Assembly (NCBI GenBank): GCA_020847045.1
Contig: JADLCT010000024.1
Location: 35,930-99,929, forward strand
Length of the DNA stretch: 64,000 nt
DNA from: Bryobacterales bacterium
GTDB taxonomy: Bacteria > Acidobacteriota > Terriglobia > Bryobacterales > Bryobacteraceae
Direction of reading: 5' to 3'
A program made the translations under genes and the position numbers. Of this stretch, positions 25,600 to 35,939 are shown piece by piece; within the stretch, counting starts at the first letter, position 1, and each line of letters begins with the position of its first letter. The notes under the pieces were generated by a model. It saw nothing but the letters and a program-made list of their open reading frames with translations, did no database searches and was not told the DNA's origin.

Positions 25600-28040
25600 A
25601 GAGTCTTCTTTGGATTTGGGCGGCACAGGCGGCCCTGGCGCAAACGGTAACCATGATGCCGCGCGAGGTGACGCTGGCCACTCCTGAATCGCGCCAGCAA
25701 CTGATTGTCGAGGCGGATACCGCCGGGCACTGGGAGGACTGGACGAGGCAGGCGCAATGGTCCAGTTCGGATACACGCGTGGCAACCGTCAGCCAGACAG
25801 GTCTGGTGAAGCCTGCGGGCGATGGGGAAGCCATGGTGACGGCCCGCGCGAATGGCCAGTCGGTATCGGTGAGAGTGTCGGTGAAGGGCATGGCCGCGCC
25901 CTTTGCCTGGAGCTTCAAGAACCATGTCATTCCCGTGTTCACGAAGATGGGCTGCAATCAGGGCGCCTGTCATGGAGCACTCGCGGGCAAGAACGGCTTC
26001 AAGTTGACCCTGCGAGGGTATGACCCCGAGGTGGACTTTGACACCATCACGCGGCAATCCTTGGGGCGGCGTGTGTCGCTGGCCGACCCGGCCGGAAGCT
26101 TGCTGTTGAAGAAGGCCACCTTCGCGATGCCCCATGGTGGCGGCAAGCGGTTCGGAACGGACTCGCTGGAATACCGCATTGTGTCGGAGTGGATCGCCAA
26201 TGGCGCCGCGCCACCGAAGGCGAATGATCCCGACGTAGCGGCGCTGGAGGTCTACCCGGCTTCCGCCGTACTGGCTCCGGAGGCGAGCCAGCAACTGGTG
26301 GTGCGCGCGCGCTACACCGATGGCCGCATCGAGGATGTCACGCGTTGGGTGAAGTTCACCTCCAGCAATGAAGGCGTGGCCACAACGGACGATCATGGAC
26401 TGGTGAAGATGACGGGACGGGGCGAAGCGGCCATCACGCTCTGGTATTCCAGCCGCGTGCTCTATGCCCGCGTGATGGTTCCGTTCGACAACGCGGTGGC
26501 CTCCGATGCGTACTCGCGGTTCCGCCCCGCGAACTTCATTGACGAACTCGCGTTGAAGAAGTGGCGTTCATTGCATCTGGCGCCTTCGAAGCAGGCTACC
26601 GACGCGGCGTTTCTGCGCCGTTTTTACCTGGATGCCGCGGGCATACTGCCTTCTGTAGAGGAAACGGAGGAGTTCCTCGCCGACAAGAGTCCTGGCAAGC
26701 GCGCGCGCATGGTGGAGCGCCTGATGCAACGCCCGGAGTTCACCGACTATTGGGCGTACAAGTGGAGCGACCTGCTGCTGGTGAGTTCGCGCAAACTACG
26801 GACGAACAACATGTGGGCCTTCTATAACTGGATCCGCGACTCCGTGAAGGCGAACAAGCCATGGGACCAGTTCGCGCGTGACATCTTCACCGGGACTGGA
26901 TCCAGCAGGGAAAACGGCGCGCTGAACTACTTCGTGCAGCATAAGGACGTGATCGACCTGAGCGAGAACGTTACGCAGGCCTTCCTTGGGCAACGTCTCA
27001 CGTGCGCCCGTTGCCATAATCATCCGCTCGAAAAGTGGACGCAAAAGCAGTACTACCAGTTCGCCAATCTATTCGCCCGGGTGGGCTTGAAGAACGGCGA
27101 CACAGCCGGTGAGTTCATCATCTATCCGAAAGAGACGGGCGACGTGAATCATCCCCGCCTGCTGCGGCCGCTCGCGCCCACACCTCTGGATGGCGCTTCC
27201 GCGGCGCTGGACAACCCGGCCGACCGCCGGATCGCCTTCGCCGCCTGGCTGACAAGTCCAAAGAACGAGTACTTCGCCCGCAACATCGTGAACCGGGTGT
27301 GGGGGAACTTCCTGGGGCGCGGTCTGGTTCATCCGGTGGACGACGTGCGCGCCACCAATCCCGCCTCGAACGAGGAGTTGTTCGACGCCGTGGTGAAGGA
27401 CTTCATTGCGCACGGCTACGACATCCGCCACCTGATTCGAACGATCGCCAATTCGAGCACCTATCAGCTTAGCTCCGAGGCGAATGCGACGAATGAGCAG
27501 GACAACATGTTTTATTCCAAGTACATCGTGAAACGGCTTCCGGGAGAAGTGATTCTCGACGCCATGTCGCAGGTGACCGGCGAGCCGTCGTCATTTGCAG
27601 GCTATCCCGCCGGAACGCGCGCCATGCAGTTGCCCGACGTGCGCGTGCAGTCACAGTTCTTGAGTGCTTTTGGCCGTCCCGAGAGGATCCTGTGTGACGC
27701 GGGCGAGCGGAGCGTGGACCCATCCATCGCGCAAGCGCTGCATGTGATCAATGGAGACACGCTGAACAAGAAGTTGAGCGCTCCCGATGGCGCACTGGCC
27801 ATGATGCTGAAGTTGGGTCTGCCGGATGATCGCGTGATGGAGCACCTCACGCTGGCCGCCTTTGGGCGCTACCCCACCGAGACGGAACGCACAACGTTGA
27901 CCGGTGCGCTGAAAGACGCCGGGCGCGCCGCTGCAACACCCACGGCATCCACCGGATCCACACGAGAGGCGCGTAAACAAGCGCTGGAAGACATGGCGTG
28001 GGCGATGTTGACAAGCAAGGAATTTCTTTTCAATCACTGA
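25596..28040 (+). CDS. DUF1549/DUF1553 (PSD1-type) protein with Big-2 domains and cytochrome-like motif
   Basis: An 814-residue exported protein. A signal peptide is followed by two Ig-like Big-2 domains (about 17-98 and 216-300) flanking a PSCyt-like region with CNQGACHGALAGKNGF. Then comes the DUF1549 domain (about 310-520), which contains a CxxCH motif (LTCARCHNHPLEKW), and DUF1553 (about 550-800, with NRVWGNFLGRGLVHPVDD and LPGEVILDAM). The covalent-heme-like motif suggests a redox role, unproven. The start overlaps msrA by ATGA; the stop overlaps the next start (TGATG). Family members are abundant in Planctomycetes and Bryobacterales; the substrate is unknown. Confidence 0.85.
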   Translation: MKSLLWIWAAQAALAQTVTMMPREVTLATPESRQQLIVEADTAGHWEDWTRQAQWSSSDTRVATVSQTGLVKPAGDGEAMVTARANGQSVSVRVSVKGMAAPFAWSFKNHVIPVFTKMGCNQGACHGALAGKNGFKLTLRGYDPEVDFDTITRQSLGRRVSLADPAGSLLLKKATFAMPHGGGKRFGTDSLEYRIVSEWIANGAAPPKANDPDVAALEVYPASAVLAPEASQQLVVRARYTDGRIEDVTRWVKFTSSNEGVATTDDHGLVKMTGRGEAAITLWYSSRVLYARVMVPFDNAVASDAYSRFRPANFIDELALKKWRSLHLAPSKQATDAAFLRRFYLDAAGILPSVEETEEFLADKSPGKRARMVERLMQRPEFTDYWAYKWSDLLLVSSRKLRTNNMWAFYNWIRDSVKANKPWDQFARDIFTGTGSSRENGALNYFVQHKDVIDLSENVTQAFLGQRLTCARCHNHPLEKWTQKQYYQFANLFARVGLKNGDTAGEFIIYPKETGDVNHPRLLRPLAPTPLDGASAALDNPADRRIAFAAWLTSPKNEYFARNIVNRVWGNFLGRGLVHPVDDVRATNPASNEELFDAVVKDFIAHGYDIRHLIRTIANSSTYQLSSEANATNEQDNMFYSKYIVKRLPGEVILDAMSQVTGEPSSFAGYPAGTRAMQLPDVRVQSQFLSAFGRPERILCDAGERSVDPSIAQALHVINGDTLNKKLSAPDGALAMMLKLGLPDDRVMEHLTLAAFGRYPTETERTTLTGALKDAGRAAATPTASTGSTREARKQALEDMAWAMLTSKEFLFNH

Positions 28041-29371
28041 TGCGCACCGTACTGTTCGGATTACTCACGGCCGCCACTGCCCTCGCTCAACCGGGCGCAC
28101 CGCCCACTTATGCAAGGGACATCTCTCCCATTCTCGAGGAGCGATGCACCGGATGCCACGCGGCGGGAGTGAAAATGGGCAGCCTCGTGACCGATACCTA
28201 CGAGGATCTGGTGAAGGGCGGCAGCCACGGCGCCATCCTTGTGCCGGGAAAGAGCGCCGAGAGCCGGCTGGTGAAGTACCTCACGGGAGAGTTGAAACCG
28301 GCGATGCCCATGGACGGCCGCCACCTGACAAAAGACCAGATAGACCTGTTCGCCCGGTGGATTGATGCGGGCGCGAATGGGCCTTCGCCGGAGGAGACGG
28401 CGCAGTTGAAAGCCGCGCAGGCCAGGACCGCGCGTCCGGCGGTGAAGCCGAGGGGAACCGTGCGGCCAAGCGTGTTTGCGATGGCGTGGTCGCCCGATGG
28501 AACCATGCTGGCGCTGGCAAGGTTCAAAAGCGTGACGCTGGCCTCCGGCGGCACGGGAAAGACGATGGCCACGCTGGATGGCCATGCGGAAACCGTGCGG
28601 GCGGTTGCCTTCTCACAGGACGGGCGCTGGCTTGCGGCGGCAGGAGGAGTGCCGGGCAAGAATGGCGAGGTGAAGTTGTGGGACGTGGCGCGGCGCGAGG
28701 CAATTCTCACTTGGAGCGGCCATTCGGATTGCATTTACGCGGCGGCGTTCTCACCCGATGGCAAGATGCTGGCGACGGCCAGCTACGACAAGTTGATCAA
28801 GTTGTGGGATACCGCCACCGGCAAGGAAATCCGCACGCTGAAGGATCACATCGACGCCGTGTATGCACTGGCTTTTACTCCTGAAGGCCGGCGTCTGGTG
28901 TCAGGAGCGGCGGACCGTAGCGTGAAGGTGTGGAATCCGGAAACAGGCGAGCGCCTTTACACGATGAGCGAACCTCTGGACGGCATCAACACGGTTGCCG
29001 TCTCTCCGGATGGACGGATGGTGGCGGCGGGTGGCGCGGACAAGTCGATTCGCATCTGGGAACTCGGCGAAAAGGAGCCGCGCCTCCTTGCGTCACTGAT
29101 GGCGCATGAGGACGCGATTCTGAAACTGGCGTGGTCGCCCGACGGCAAGTTGCTTGCTTCGGCCGCGGCCGACCGGACCATTAAGGTACTGCGCGCTTCC
29201 GGCCTTTCGGAGGTGAAGCTGCTGGCGGGCCAACCCGATTGGGTGTATGGCCTCGCGTTTTCTCCTGACGGAAAGACCATCGCGGCGGCTCGCTTCGATG
29301 GCTCTCTCAGCGCGTATGACACGGCCAGCTACCGCGACACATGGGAGACTGTGCGCGCCGGCGTGAGGTAA
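28040..29371 (+). CDS. PSCyt1-WD40 fusion protein, exported
   Basis: A 443-residue protein: signal peptide (LFGLLTAATALA), a planctomycete-type cytochrome domain with RCTGCHAAG heme motif and a candidate Met ligand in PAMPMDGRHL, then about seven WD40 repeats forming a beta-propeller (about 148-440). The repeats show the AFSPDGK...S.D..IKLWD pattern, for example FSPDGKMLATASYDKLIKLW. It probably scaffolds with the neighbouring DUF1549 and PPC proteins in the periplasm. The start lies within the stop of the upstream gene (TGATG), and the PPC gene follows after 6 nt. Confidence 0.85.
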   Translation: MRTVLFGLLTAATALAQPGAPPTYARDISPILEERCTGCHAAGVKMGSLVTDTYEDLVKGGSHGAILVPGKSAESRLVKYLTGELKPAMPMDGRHLTKDQIDLFARWIDAGANGPSPEETAQLKAAQARTARPAVKPRGTVRPSVFAMAWSPDGTMLALARFKSVTLASGGTGKTMATLDGHAETVRAVAFSQDGRWLAAAGGVPGKNGEVKLWDVARREAILTWSGHSDCIYAAAFSPDGKMLATASYDKLIKLWDTATGKEIRTLKDHIDAVYALAFTPEGRRLVSGAADRSVKVWNPETGERLYTMSEPLDGINTVAVSPDGRMVAAGGADKSIRIWELGEKEPRLLASLMAHEDAILKLAWSPDGKLLASAAADRTIKVLRASGLSEVKLLAGQPDWVYGLAFSPDGKTIAAARFDGSLSAYDTASYRDTWETVRAGVR

Positions 29372-29377
29372 ACCACT

Positions 29378-31792
29378 ATGCGTCGATTCGCAATTGCCCT
29401 GCTCGTAACCACGACATCCTTCGCGCAAAGCCATTCAACGGGACCGCGCATCACGCCGCCCACGCTCACCGCGGTGAACCCGCGCGGAGTTGCGCGTGGC
29501 GCCACAACAGAGATCACCGTGGAAGGCCTGAACCTGGCGAATGCATCCGCCATCTACTTCAGCCAAGCGGGCGTCAAGGGCCGTATCGTGCGCGTGAAGG
29601 AACTGCCCGATCTTCCCGACATTCGGTTGGGCTCCAATGGCACACCTTCGACGATTGATGTGGGACCGCTCCCGCCGCGCAACCTGGTGACGGTGGAGGT
29701 CGACGTCGCCCCCGGGACCGATGTTGGCCCCGTGCGGTTCCGGCTACTGACGCCGCTGGGCACCAGCCCGGAGGGCTCCTTCGTGGTGGAGCCTTACGCG
29801 AGCGCACTGACGGACCGCGAGCCGAACGATTCGCCCGGCGAAGCCGTGGAGGTCACGCTGCCCGCCGTCTTGTCGGGCGCGATCACTAAGCCGGGTGACG
29901 TGGACTTCTTCAAACTGCAGGCAAAGGCCGGGGAAGAGATCGTATTCCTGAACCAAGCTCCGGAAGCGGGTTCGATGTTGCAGCCGGTGATTCGCGTTTT
30001 GGACTCGGGAATGAAAGTGCTCGCCGAGTACGGTTACGACGGAGGCGATGCGCAAAACGCCTTCGCCCACACGTTCGCCGAGGCCGGAACCTTCTATGTC
30101 CGCATCAGCGACTTTGAAAGCAGCGGACGCGCCATGAACACCTACCGCGTTCTCGCGGGCAAATTCCCCCTGGTGACATCGGCGTTTCCGTTGGGCGTCC
30201 AGCGCGGACACCGCACGCAAGTCGCACTGCGCGGGGATAACGTGCCGGAGTCTTTCACCGCTCTGGTTACGACGCCGGGCGAACCGGTTGAGGAGCTGCG
30301 TGCGAAGACGGCGATGGGCCCGTCCTTCAATCGATTTCGTCTCGCGCTTGGCGACGACCCGGAAGTAACCGCCAACGGAGCCAACCTCTCCGCCAAGACG
30401 GCGCAAGCACTCACGCTGCCCGTTACGGTGAATGGCCGGATTGGCGCGCCCAAGAGTGGCGTGAGTGGAGAACACTACTACCGCTTTGCAGCGCGTAAGG
30501 GCCAGCGCTTGACGATGGAAGTGAACGCGCACCGGATGGGTTCGCGGCTCGATTCGCTGGTTGAGGTGCTGGACGCCACGGGACATCCCGTGGAGCAGGC
30601 CGTGGCCCGCGCGACCTGGGAGACATTCCTGGTGCTGCGCGATCATGACTCGGCCGTGCGCGGTCTTCGCATCCAGGCATGGAACGGGCTGGCCACTGGC
30701 GACTACCTCATGGTGGGCGGCGAAATCGTCCGCGTCGATGAGGTGCCCGACGGTCCGGACGAGGACATGACGGTGGAGAGTTTCGGCGGACAACGGAAGG
30801 CCTTCTTCAACACGTCGAGCGAGGCGCATGGCATCGACCGCGCCATCTACAAGGTGCAGATGCACCCGGCGGGCGCGCGGTTCTCGCCAAGCGGACTGCC
30901 GCAAGTCCGCCTGTACTATCGCAACGACGATGGCGGCCCAGGCTATGGCAAGGACAGCCTTCTCGATTTCACGGCGCCGGCGGACGGCGAATACCTGGTG
31001 CGCATCCGCGACGTGCGCGGCCAGGGCGGCGATGACTGCGCGTACCGGCTGAGCATCCGTGAGCCGCGTCCCGACTTTTCGCTCAGCATGACACCGCGCA
31101 ATCCCAACGTGCCGCGTGGCGGAACCGTTCCCGTTACCGTCACAGCGCTGCGGAGCGAGGGTCTGGATGCGCCCATAGAGGTGAGCTTCGGCGCCTTGCC
31201 GCCCGGATTCACCGCAACGAAGAACACGATTCCCCCCGGTCTTACCTCAGCCACGCTGCTTCTGACGGCCTCTGAGACAGCGGAATTGAAGGATGCCGCG
31301 CCGTTCACAGTTACGGGGCGCGCGCGAGAGAGAGGGCGCGAGCTGACACATCAGGCGAATCCGGACGACCATACGAAATTGATCGCTCTCATGCCGAAGG
31401 CCGACGTCCGGCTGCTCACGCGAACCAAGGTGGTGGAGCTCACTCCAGGCGAAACGGCCGAGGTGACCATTGCCGCCGAGCGCGCCAACGGCTTCGCCGG
31501 AAGGGTTCCCGTGATTGTGAGCGATCTTCCTTCCCGCGTGCGCGTCACCGATTCCGGACTGAACGGCGTGCTGATTCACGAGACGGCGGAAACCACGACC
31601 TTCCGCTTGTGGGCCCTGCCCAACGCCGAACCGGCCGAGGGCTACATCTACGTTTCAGCGCGCATCGAAACGCGCTCGACACAGCAAAATATGTACGCCT
31701 CCACCGAACCCGTTCTGGTGCGCGTGAAGCCTGCCGCGCGCACTGCGGCTGCGCCGGTGGGACGGCTTGAACCCTCTGGCGCGCCGAAATAG
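29378..31792 (+). CDS. Exported PPC-domain repeat protein
   Basis: An 804-residue protein. After a signal peptide (RRFAIALLVTTTSFA) comes an IPT/TIG-like domain (about 28-118, LTAVNPRGVARGATTEITV). A bacterial pre-peptidase C-terminal (PPC) domain follows at about 143-260 (REPNDSPGEA, GAITKPGDVDFFKLQAKAGE), then a second PPC-like domain at about 350-450 and Ig-like C-terminal modules. No catalytic domain is visible, so it is likely a binding or structural partner of the DUF1501/DUF1549/WD40 proteins. Similar multi-domain PPC proteins accompany this gene set in Planctomycetes. Confidence 0.75.
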   Translation: MRRFAIALLVTTTSFAQSHSTGPRITPPTLTAVNPRGVARGATTEITVEGLNLANASAIYFSQAGVKGRIVRVKELPDLPDIRLGSNGTPSTIDVGPLPPRNLVTVEVDVAPGTDVGPVRFRLLTPLGTSPEGSFVVEPYASALTDREPNDSPGEAVEVTLPAVLSGAITKPGDVDFFKLQAKAGEEIVFLNQAPEAGSMLQPVIRVLDSGMKVLAEYGYDGGDAQNAFAHTFAEAGTFYVRISDFESSGRAMNTYRVLAGKFPLVTSAFPLGVQRGHRTQVALRGDNVPESFTALVTTPGEPVEELRAKTAMGPSFNRFRLALGDDPEVTANGANLSAKTAQALTLPVTVNGRIGAPKSGVSGEHYYRFAARKGQRLTMEVNAHRMGSRLDSLVEVLDATGHPVEQAVARATWETFLVLRDHDSAVRGLRIQAWNGLATGDYLMVGGEIVRVDEVPDGPDEDMTVESFGGQRKAFFNTSSEAHGIDRAIYKVQMHPAGARFSPSGLPQVRLYYRNDDGGPGYGKDSLLDFTAPADGEYLVRIRDVRGQGGDDCAYRLSIREPRPDFSLSMTPRNPNVPRGGTVPVTVTALRSEGLDAPIEVSFGALPPGFTATKNTIPPGLTSATLLLTASETAELKDAAPFTVTGRARERGRELTHQANPDDHTKLIALMPKADVRLLTRTKVVELTPGETAEVTIAAERANGFAGRVPVIVSDLPSRVRVTDSGLNGVLIHETAETTTFRLWALPNAEPAEGYIYVSARIETRSTQQNMYASTEPVLVRVKPAARTAAAPVGRLEPSGAPK

Positions 31793-31802
31793 ACTCTAAG
31801 GG

Positions 31803-33020
31803 ATGTCCTCTTCATCCCTTATCCAAGACGCCCTCACCGCTGGTGAGGGCATCGTCCGCCTTGCTCCGTGCTGGGTCCCGCGCGCATTCCTCATGCCAGG
31901 CGGCCGCTTGAAGCTCGATCCGCGCGACCTCTACATCCTCGGCGCGCACCGCGGCGGCATCGATGAGAGATGGTTCTCATCCACCACGAAGGCGGCCAAC
32001 GGCCCTCTGACGGCCGATGACGAGGGCCTCTCCTACATCGACTTCAATGGCAAGCGCGTGTTGTTGAAAGAGGCCATTGAAACCGTGGGCGACAGGTTCC
32101 TGGGCGCCGGTGTCATGGCGCGTGAAGGCGGATGGAACCTGCTGTGCAAGTTCTTTGACAACCTTGGTCCCATTCCCCACCACCTGCACCAAAGCGACGA
32201 GTTCGCCAGGCGCGTGGGCCAGAAGGGAAAGCCCGAGGCGTACTACTTTCCGCCGCAATACAACTTCAAAGGGAACAACTTCCCGTACACGTTCATGGGC
32301 CTTGAACCGGGCACCACGCGCAATGACATCCGGAAGTGTCTGGAACGCTGGAACGAGGGCGACAACGGAATTCTCGATTTATCCCGCGCCTACCGGCTCA
32401 AGCCCGGCACCGGATGGCAGATCAACGCCGGCATTCTGCACGCGCCCGGTTCCCTGGTTACGTATGAACCGCAGGTGAACTCCGACGTCTTCGCCATGTA
32501 CCAGTCCATGGTGGAAGGGCGCGCCGTGCCGTGGGACCTGTTGGTGAAGGACGTGCCGGAACAGCATCATCACGACCTCGACTACATTCTCGACATGCTC
32601 GATTGGGACGCCAACACCGACCCCGAGTTCATGAAGCACAACCTGTTCCACCCCACGCCGGTGGGCGACGCGCATGCGATGGCCGATGCCGGTTACGCGG
32701 AACAATGGGTTGTTTACTCCACAGGGCACTACTCGGCCAAGGAGCTCACCGTCGCTCCGGGCCGCAGCGTGGTGATCAAGGACGCGGCCGCGTATGGGAT
32801 GATCGTGACACAAGGCAGAGGCTCCGTGGGCAAGATGGCCGTGGAAACACCGTCGCTCATCCGCTACGGCCAGATGACGAAGGACGAACTGTTCGTGACC
32901 GCCGCGGCGGCCTCCAACGGCGTGACCGTCGCCAACGAAAGCGATTGCGAACCTCTGGTGATGTTGAAGCATTTCGGACCTGGCAATCCTGACGCGGCCC
33001 GGTTCGTGGGCGCGGCATGA
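31803..33020 (+). CDS. Cupin-fold protein, possibly phosphomannose-isomerase-like
   Basis: A 405-residue cytoplasmic protein with no signal peptide. The segment LGPIPHHLHQSDEFA has the metal-binding His pattern of cupins and of type I mannose-6-phosphate isomerases, followed by GWQINAGILHAPGSLVTYEP, which carries a second His. The C-terminal half (LTVAPGRSVVIKDAAAYGMIV) is another cupin-like barrel. It probably isomerises or binds a sugar. It starts 10 nt after the PPC gene and overlaps the following ketose epimerase by ATGA, which supports a carbohydrate role. Confidence 0.6.
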   Translation: MSSSSLIQDALTAGEGIVRLAPCWVPRAFLMPGGRLKLDPRDLYILGAHRGGIDERWFSSTTKAANGPLTADDEGLSYIDFNGKRVLLKEAIETVGDRFLGAGVMAREGGWNLLCKFFDNLGPIPHHLHQSDEFARRVGQKGKPEAYYFPPQYNFKGNNFPYTFMGLEPGTTRNDIRKCLERWNEGDNGILDLSRAYRLKPGTGWQINAGILHAPGSLVTYEPQVNSDVFAMYQSMVEGRAVPWDLLVKDVPEQHHHDLDYILDMLDWDANTDPEFMKHNLFHPTPVGDAHAMADAGYAEQWVVYSTGHYSAKELTVAPGRSVVIKDAAAYGMIVTQGRGSVGKMAVETPSLIRYGQMTKDELFVTAAAASNGVTVANESDCEPLVMLKHFGPGNPDAARFVGAA

Positions 33021-33874
33021 AGTTCGGCGCCAACACTCTGATCTGGACGGCGCACTTTGACCGTCCACATCTCGACCTCATTCCCCGGATGGCGGCGCAC
33101 GGCTTCGACTATGTCGAGGTCGCGCGCTTCAACTGGGATGACTTTCCGGCGGCGGAGATCCGCCGGACGGCGGAGGCGGCTGGTCTGGGCGTGTTGACCT
33201 GCTCGGCGATGCCAGGGCTGAGTTTGCTTCATGACGATGCGGGCGAGCGGGCGAAAGCGGTGGCCTATCTGAGGCAGGCCATTCAATGTTGCGCTGAAGC
33301 GGGTGGCAAGGTTCTCGTTGGTCCGCTCTACTCGCCAGTGGGCCAGCACCATGGACGGCGGCGAACGGAGGAGGAGTGGAAGCGCCAAGTCGAAGCACTT
33401 CAAACATTGGCGCCACTATTGGAAGCAACCGGTGTGACGCTCGCCATCGAGCCCCTCAACCGGTTTGAAACTTACTTTCTGAACACTATGTCCGACGCCG
33501 CGCGCCTGTGCCGCGAAGTGAACCACCCGCGCGTCGGCATCCTCTACGACACCTTCCACGCGAACATCGAGGAGAAGAGCCAGGTTGCGGCGATCCACGA
33601 CGCGGGGCGGTGGATTGCGCACGTCCACACCTGCGAGAATGACCGCGGCATTCCCGGCAGCGGCCATGTGGAATGGCGCAGCGTGTTCGCCACGTTGCAA
33701 GAAGTTGGCTACGATGGCGTCTGCTCCATCGAAAGTTTTGGCTTCAACATTCCGGAACTGATCGCGCCCGCCTGCATCTGGCGCGACTTCGCCGCGACGC
33801 CTGAGTCGATTCCTTGGGAGGGGCTGCCGTTTCTGAAACGAACGCTCGCCTCCGTGGTGGACGCTCAAGCGTGA
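33017..33874 (+). CDS. Ketose 3-epimerase-like protein (D-tagatose/D-psicose 3-epimerase family)
   Basis: A 285-residue TIM-barrel enzyme. The four metal ligands of the Pseudomonas cichorii D-tagatose 3-epimerase family align with constant offset: E145 (IEPLNRFE), D178 (ILYDTFH), H204 (HVHTCEN) and E239 (SIESFG), plus R210. This supports C3 epimerisation of a ketose or a related aldose-ketose isomerisation. It overlaps the cupin gene by 4 nt and is the last gene of the DUF1501 operon. Its end overlaps the convergent ABC-transporter ATPase gene by 10 nt. Confidence 0.8.
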   Translation: MKFGANTLIWTAHFDRPHLDLIPRMAAHGFDYVEVARFNWDDFPAAEIRRTAEAAGLGVLTCSAMPGLSLLHDDAGERAKAVAYLRQAIQCCAEAGGKVLVGPLYSPVGQHHGRRRTEEEWKRQVEALQTLAPLLEATGVTLAIEPLNRFETYFLNTMSDAARLCREVNHPRVGILYDTFHANIEEKSQVAAIHDAGRWIAHVHTCENDRGIPGSGHVEWRSVFATLQEVGYDGVCSIESFGFNIPELIAPACIWRDFAATPESIPWEGLPFLKRTLASVVDAQA

Positions 33875-34593
33875 ATGGGGGCCCAGTCCTCCGGCACCTC
33901 ACCGTTCGGAAGCAGCCGGCCCTTCTCCAGGTAGCGGACATGCCCCGCCGTGCGCGCCGCGTGCGGGTCGTGCGTCACCATCACCACGGTCTTGCCGAAC
34001 TCCTGGTTCAGCCGTGTGAGCAGGTGCAGCACATCCTTGGCCGAGTTCGCGTCCAGGTTGCCCGTAGGTTCGTCGGCCAGGATCAGGTCGGGGTCGGTCA
34101 CTAGAGCGCGTGCGATGGCGACGCGTTGCTCCTGTCCGCCTGACATCTGGCGTGGCGTGTGACTCAGACGGTCGCCAAGACCCACTAATTCGAGCGCCCG
34201 GCGCGCATGGTCAAGCCGTTCGCGGCGCGAAAGCCGCGTGAGCTTCAGCGGCAGCTCCACGTTCTCCAGAGCCGTTAGGACGGGAATCAGGTTGAAGGAC
34301 TGAAAGATGAATCCGATGTGGGCATTGCGCCAGCGCGCCACCTCGGACTCGCTCAAGGACCTAAGATCGTGTCCCAGTACAATGATCTCGCCACCGGTTG
34401 GGCGGTCCATCGCCGCAATCAGATGCAGCAAAGTGGATTTGCCGGAACCCGATGGTCCCATTAACGCGACGAACTCGCCCTGGTGGATTTCAATACTGGC
34501 GTCGCGAAGCGCATAGACGTGATACTCCTGGCGCCGGTACTCTTTCGTGAGTTCGCGAGTGGTGATCACCGGCTGTTGTGTGGCGCTGCTCAT
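33865..34593 (-). CDS. MacB/LolD-type ABC transporter ATP-binding protein
   Basis: A 242-residue ATPase for the permeases encoded upstream. Walker [10 protein letters not shown] at 46-54, the signature [15 protein letters not shown], Walker [13 protein letters not shown] and a switch His (VMVTHD) are all intact. The sequence belongs to the LolD/MacB/FtsE group. The ATG at 34593 overlaps the adaptor stop (ATGA). It is the last gene of a four-gene minus-strand operon. Confidence 0.92.
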   Translation of the reverse strand: MSSATQQPVITTRELTKEYRRQEYHVYALRDASIEIHQGEFVALMGPSGSGKSTLLHLIAAMDRPTGGEIIVLGHDLRSLSESEVARWRNAHIGFIFQSFNLIPVLTALENVELPLKLTRLSRRERLDHARRALELVGLGDRLSHTPRQMSGGQEQRVAIARALVTDPDLILADEPTGNLDANSAKDVLHLLTRLNQEFGKTVVMVTHDPHAARTAGHVRYLEKGRLLPNGEVPEDWAPIHA

Positions 34594-35924
34594 TTCGCAG
34601 CGGCGCCCTTGGCCGTCACCACGTCACCCTCTTTCAGGTCCGCCGGAGGATTGGCGATCAACTGCTCGCCGCCCTTCAACCCATCCTCGATGCGCAACCC
34701 CATGGGTGTGTTGCTGGACGTCTTCACCGCCCGCCGCACGGCCTTGCCCTGCTCGACCACGAAGACAGCGTCGTCGCGCACGGCTGTTATGGGCACGAAG
34801 ATCAACGGGCGTGACGAGGAACCATCAGGCGCGCCCTGTTCGATGAAGGCGACGCTCGCGTTCATCTCCGGCCGCAGGTATCCATCCGGCGAGAGCACCT
34901 TTACCTTCACCTGAACCGTAGCCTTGGCGCGGTTGGCCTCGGGAGCGATCTCATCGATGACGCCGTCGTACTTGCGGTCGGGATAGGCGTCCGTGGTGAT
35001 CACCGCTTTCTGCTTCGGATCGAGCCGCGCGAAGTCGTTCTGATTGATGTCCAGCTCCACCTGCAAATCGTTCAGGTCGGCCATGGAGACGACAAAGCCC
35101 TTGGCGCCCCGGTCACCGACGAAACCTGTGGTGACAAACTCGCCGCGCTCGACATTACGGTCCAGAATGGTGCCGGAGATGGGCGCCCGGATGACCGTGT
35201 TGGCCAGTTGCGTTTCGGCCAGTGCGACGGCTCCGCGTGCGCGAATGATGTCGCCCTGTACCTGTTGAATCACCTCGGCGCGAGGGCCAATGCGAACCAA
35301 CTCGTAGGTCCGTTCGAGCGAACGAATGCGGTTTTCCTGCATGTCGGAACGCGCCTGGGCATCGTCGAGCGCCTGAGCGGAAAGCACTTTTTCCGCCACG
35401 AGCTTGCGTGTGCGCTCCAGGCTCACACGGGCATTGGCCAGGTCGGCGCGCGCCGAATCGAGGTTGGCCTTGGCTACGGCGATCTCCTCCGGACGGGAGC
35501 CGTTTCGCAACTCCTTCAAGCGGGCTTCCAGAGAGGCGTACTGGCCCTGCGCCTGCTGCAACTGGGCGCGGTACTCGTCGTCCTCCAGGCGCACTACCAC
35601 TTGACCCTGCTTAACCATGTTGCCCTTTTCCACGCCAATCCAGGCCACCTTGCCCACCACTTTCGAGGCAAGCTGAATTTTGTGATGAGCCACGATGTAG
35701 CCGGTGGCGTTGAGAACGACACGAACACCGGCTGGGTCGGCGCTGACGACGCGGACGGTTTGCACCTCCGCCGGCTGGGACAAGCGGGGTCCGAGGAATC
35801 GAGCCGCGCCGAGGAGGAGAAAGAGCAGCACGCCGCCCACGATCCAGCGCGACTGCCATCGGGGCGGCCGTGCGGCGGGCTTCTTGTCCTTGTCAATACG
35901 GAGTGAGTCGAGGTCGGTGGTCAT
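34590..35924 (-). CDS. MacA/HlyD-type periplasmic adaptor protein
   Basis: A 444-residue membrane-fusion protein: a short cytoplasmic tail, one transmembrane helix at about 29-47, and a biotinyl/lipoyl-like half ([22 protein letters not shown]). A long coiled-coil hairpin follows at about 115-220 ([20 protein letters not shown]), then beta-barrel and membrane-proximal domains. It bridges the ABC permeases to an outer-membrane channel, which is not encoded here. The gap to the upstream permease is 15 nt. The coiled coil is long, as in MacA and HlyD rather than LolE-type systems. Confidence 0.88.
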   Translation of the reverse strand: MTTDLDSLRIDKDKKPAARPPRWQSRWIVGGVLLFLLLGAARFLGPRLSQPAEVQTVRVVSADPAGVRVVLNATGYIVAHHKIQLASKVVGKVAWIGVEKGNMVKQGQVVVRLEDDEYRAQLQQAQGQYASLEARLKELRNGSRPEEIAVAKANLDSARADLANARVSLERTRKLVAEKVLSAQALDDAQARSDMQENRIRSLERTYELVRIGPRAEVIQQVQGDIIRARGAVALAETQLANTVIRAPISGTILDRNVERGEFVTTGFVGDRGAKGFVVSMADLNDLQVELDINQNDFARLDPKQKAVITTDAYPDRKYDGVIDEIAPEANRAKATVQVKVKVLSPDGYLRPEMNASVAFIEQGAPDGSSSRPLIFVPITAVRDDAVFVVEQGKAVRRAVKTSSNTPMGLRIEDGLKGGEQLIANPPADLKEGDVVTAKGAAAK

Positions 35925-35939
35925 GTTGAATTACGGAGA

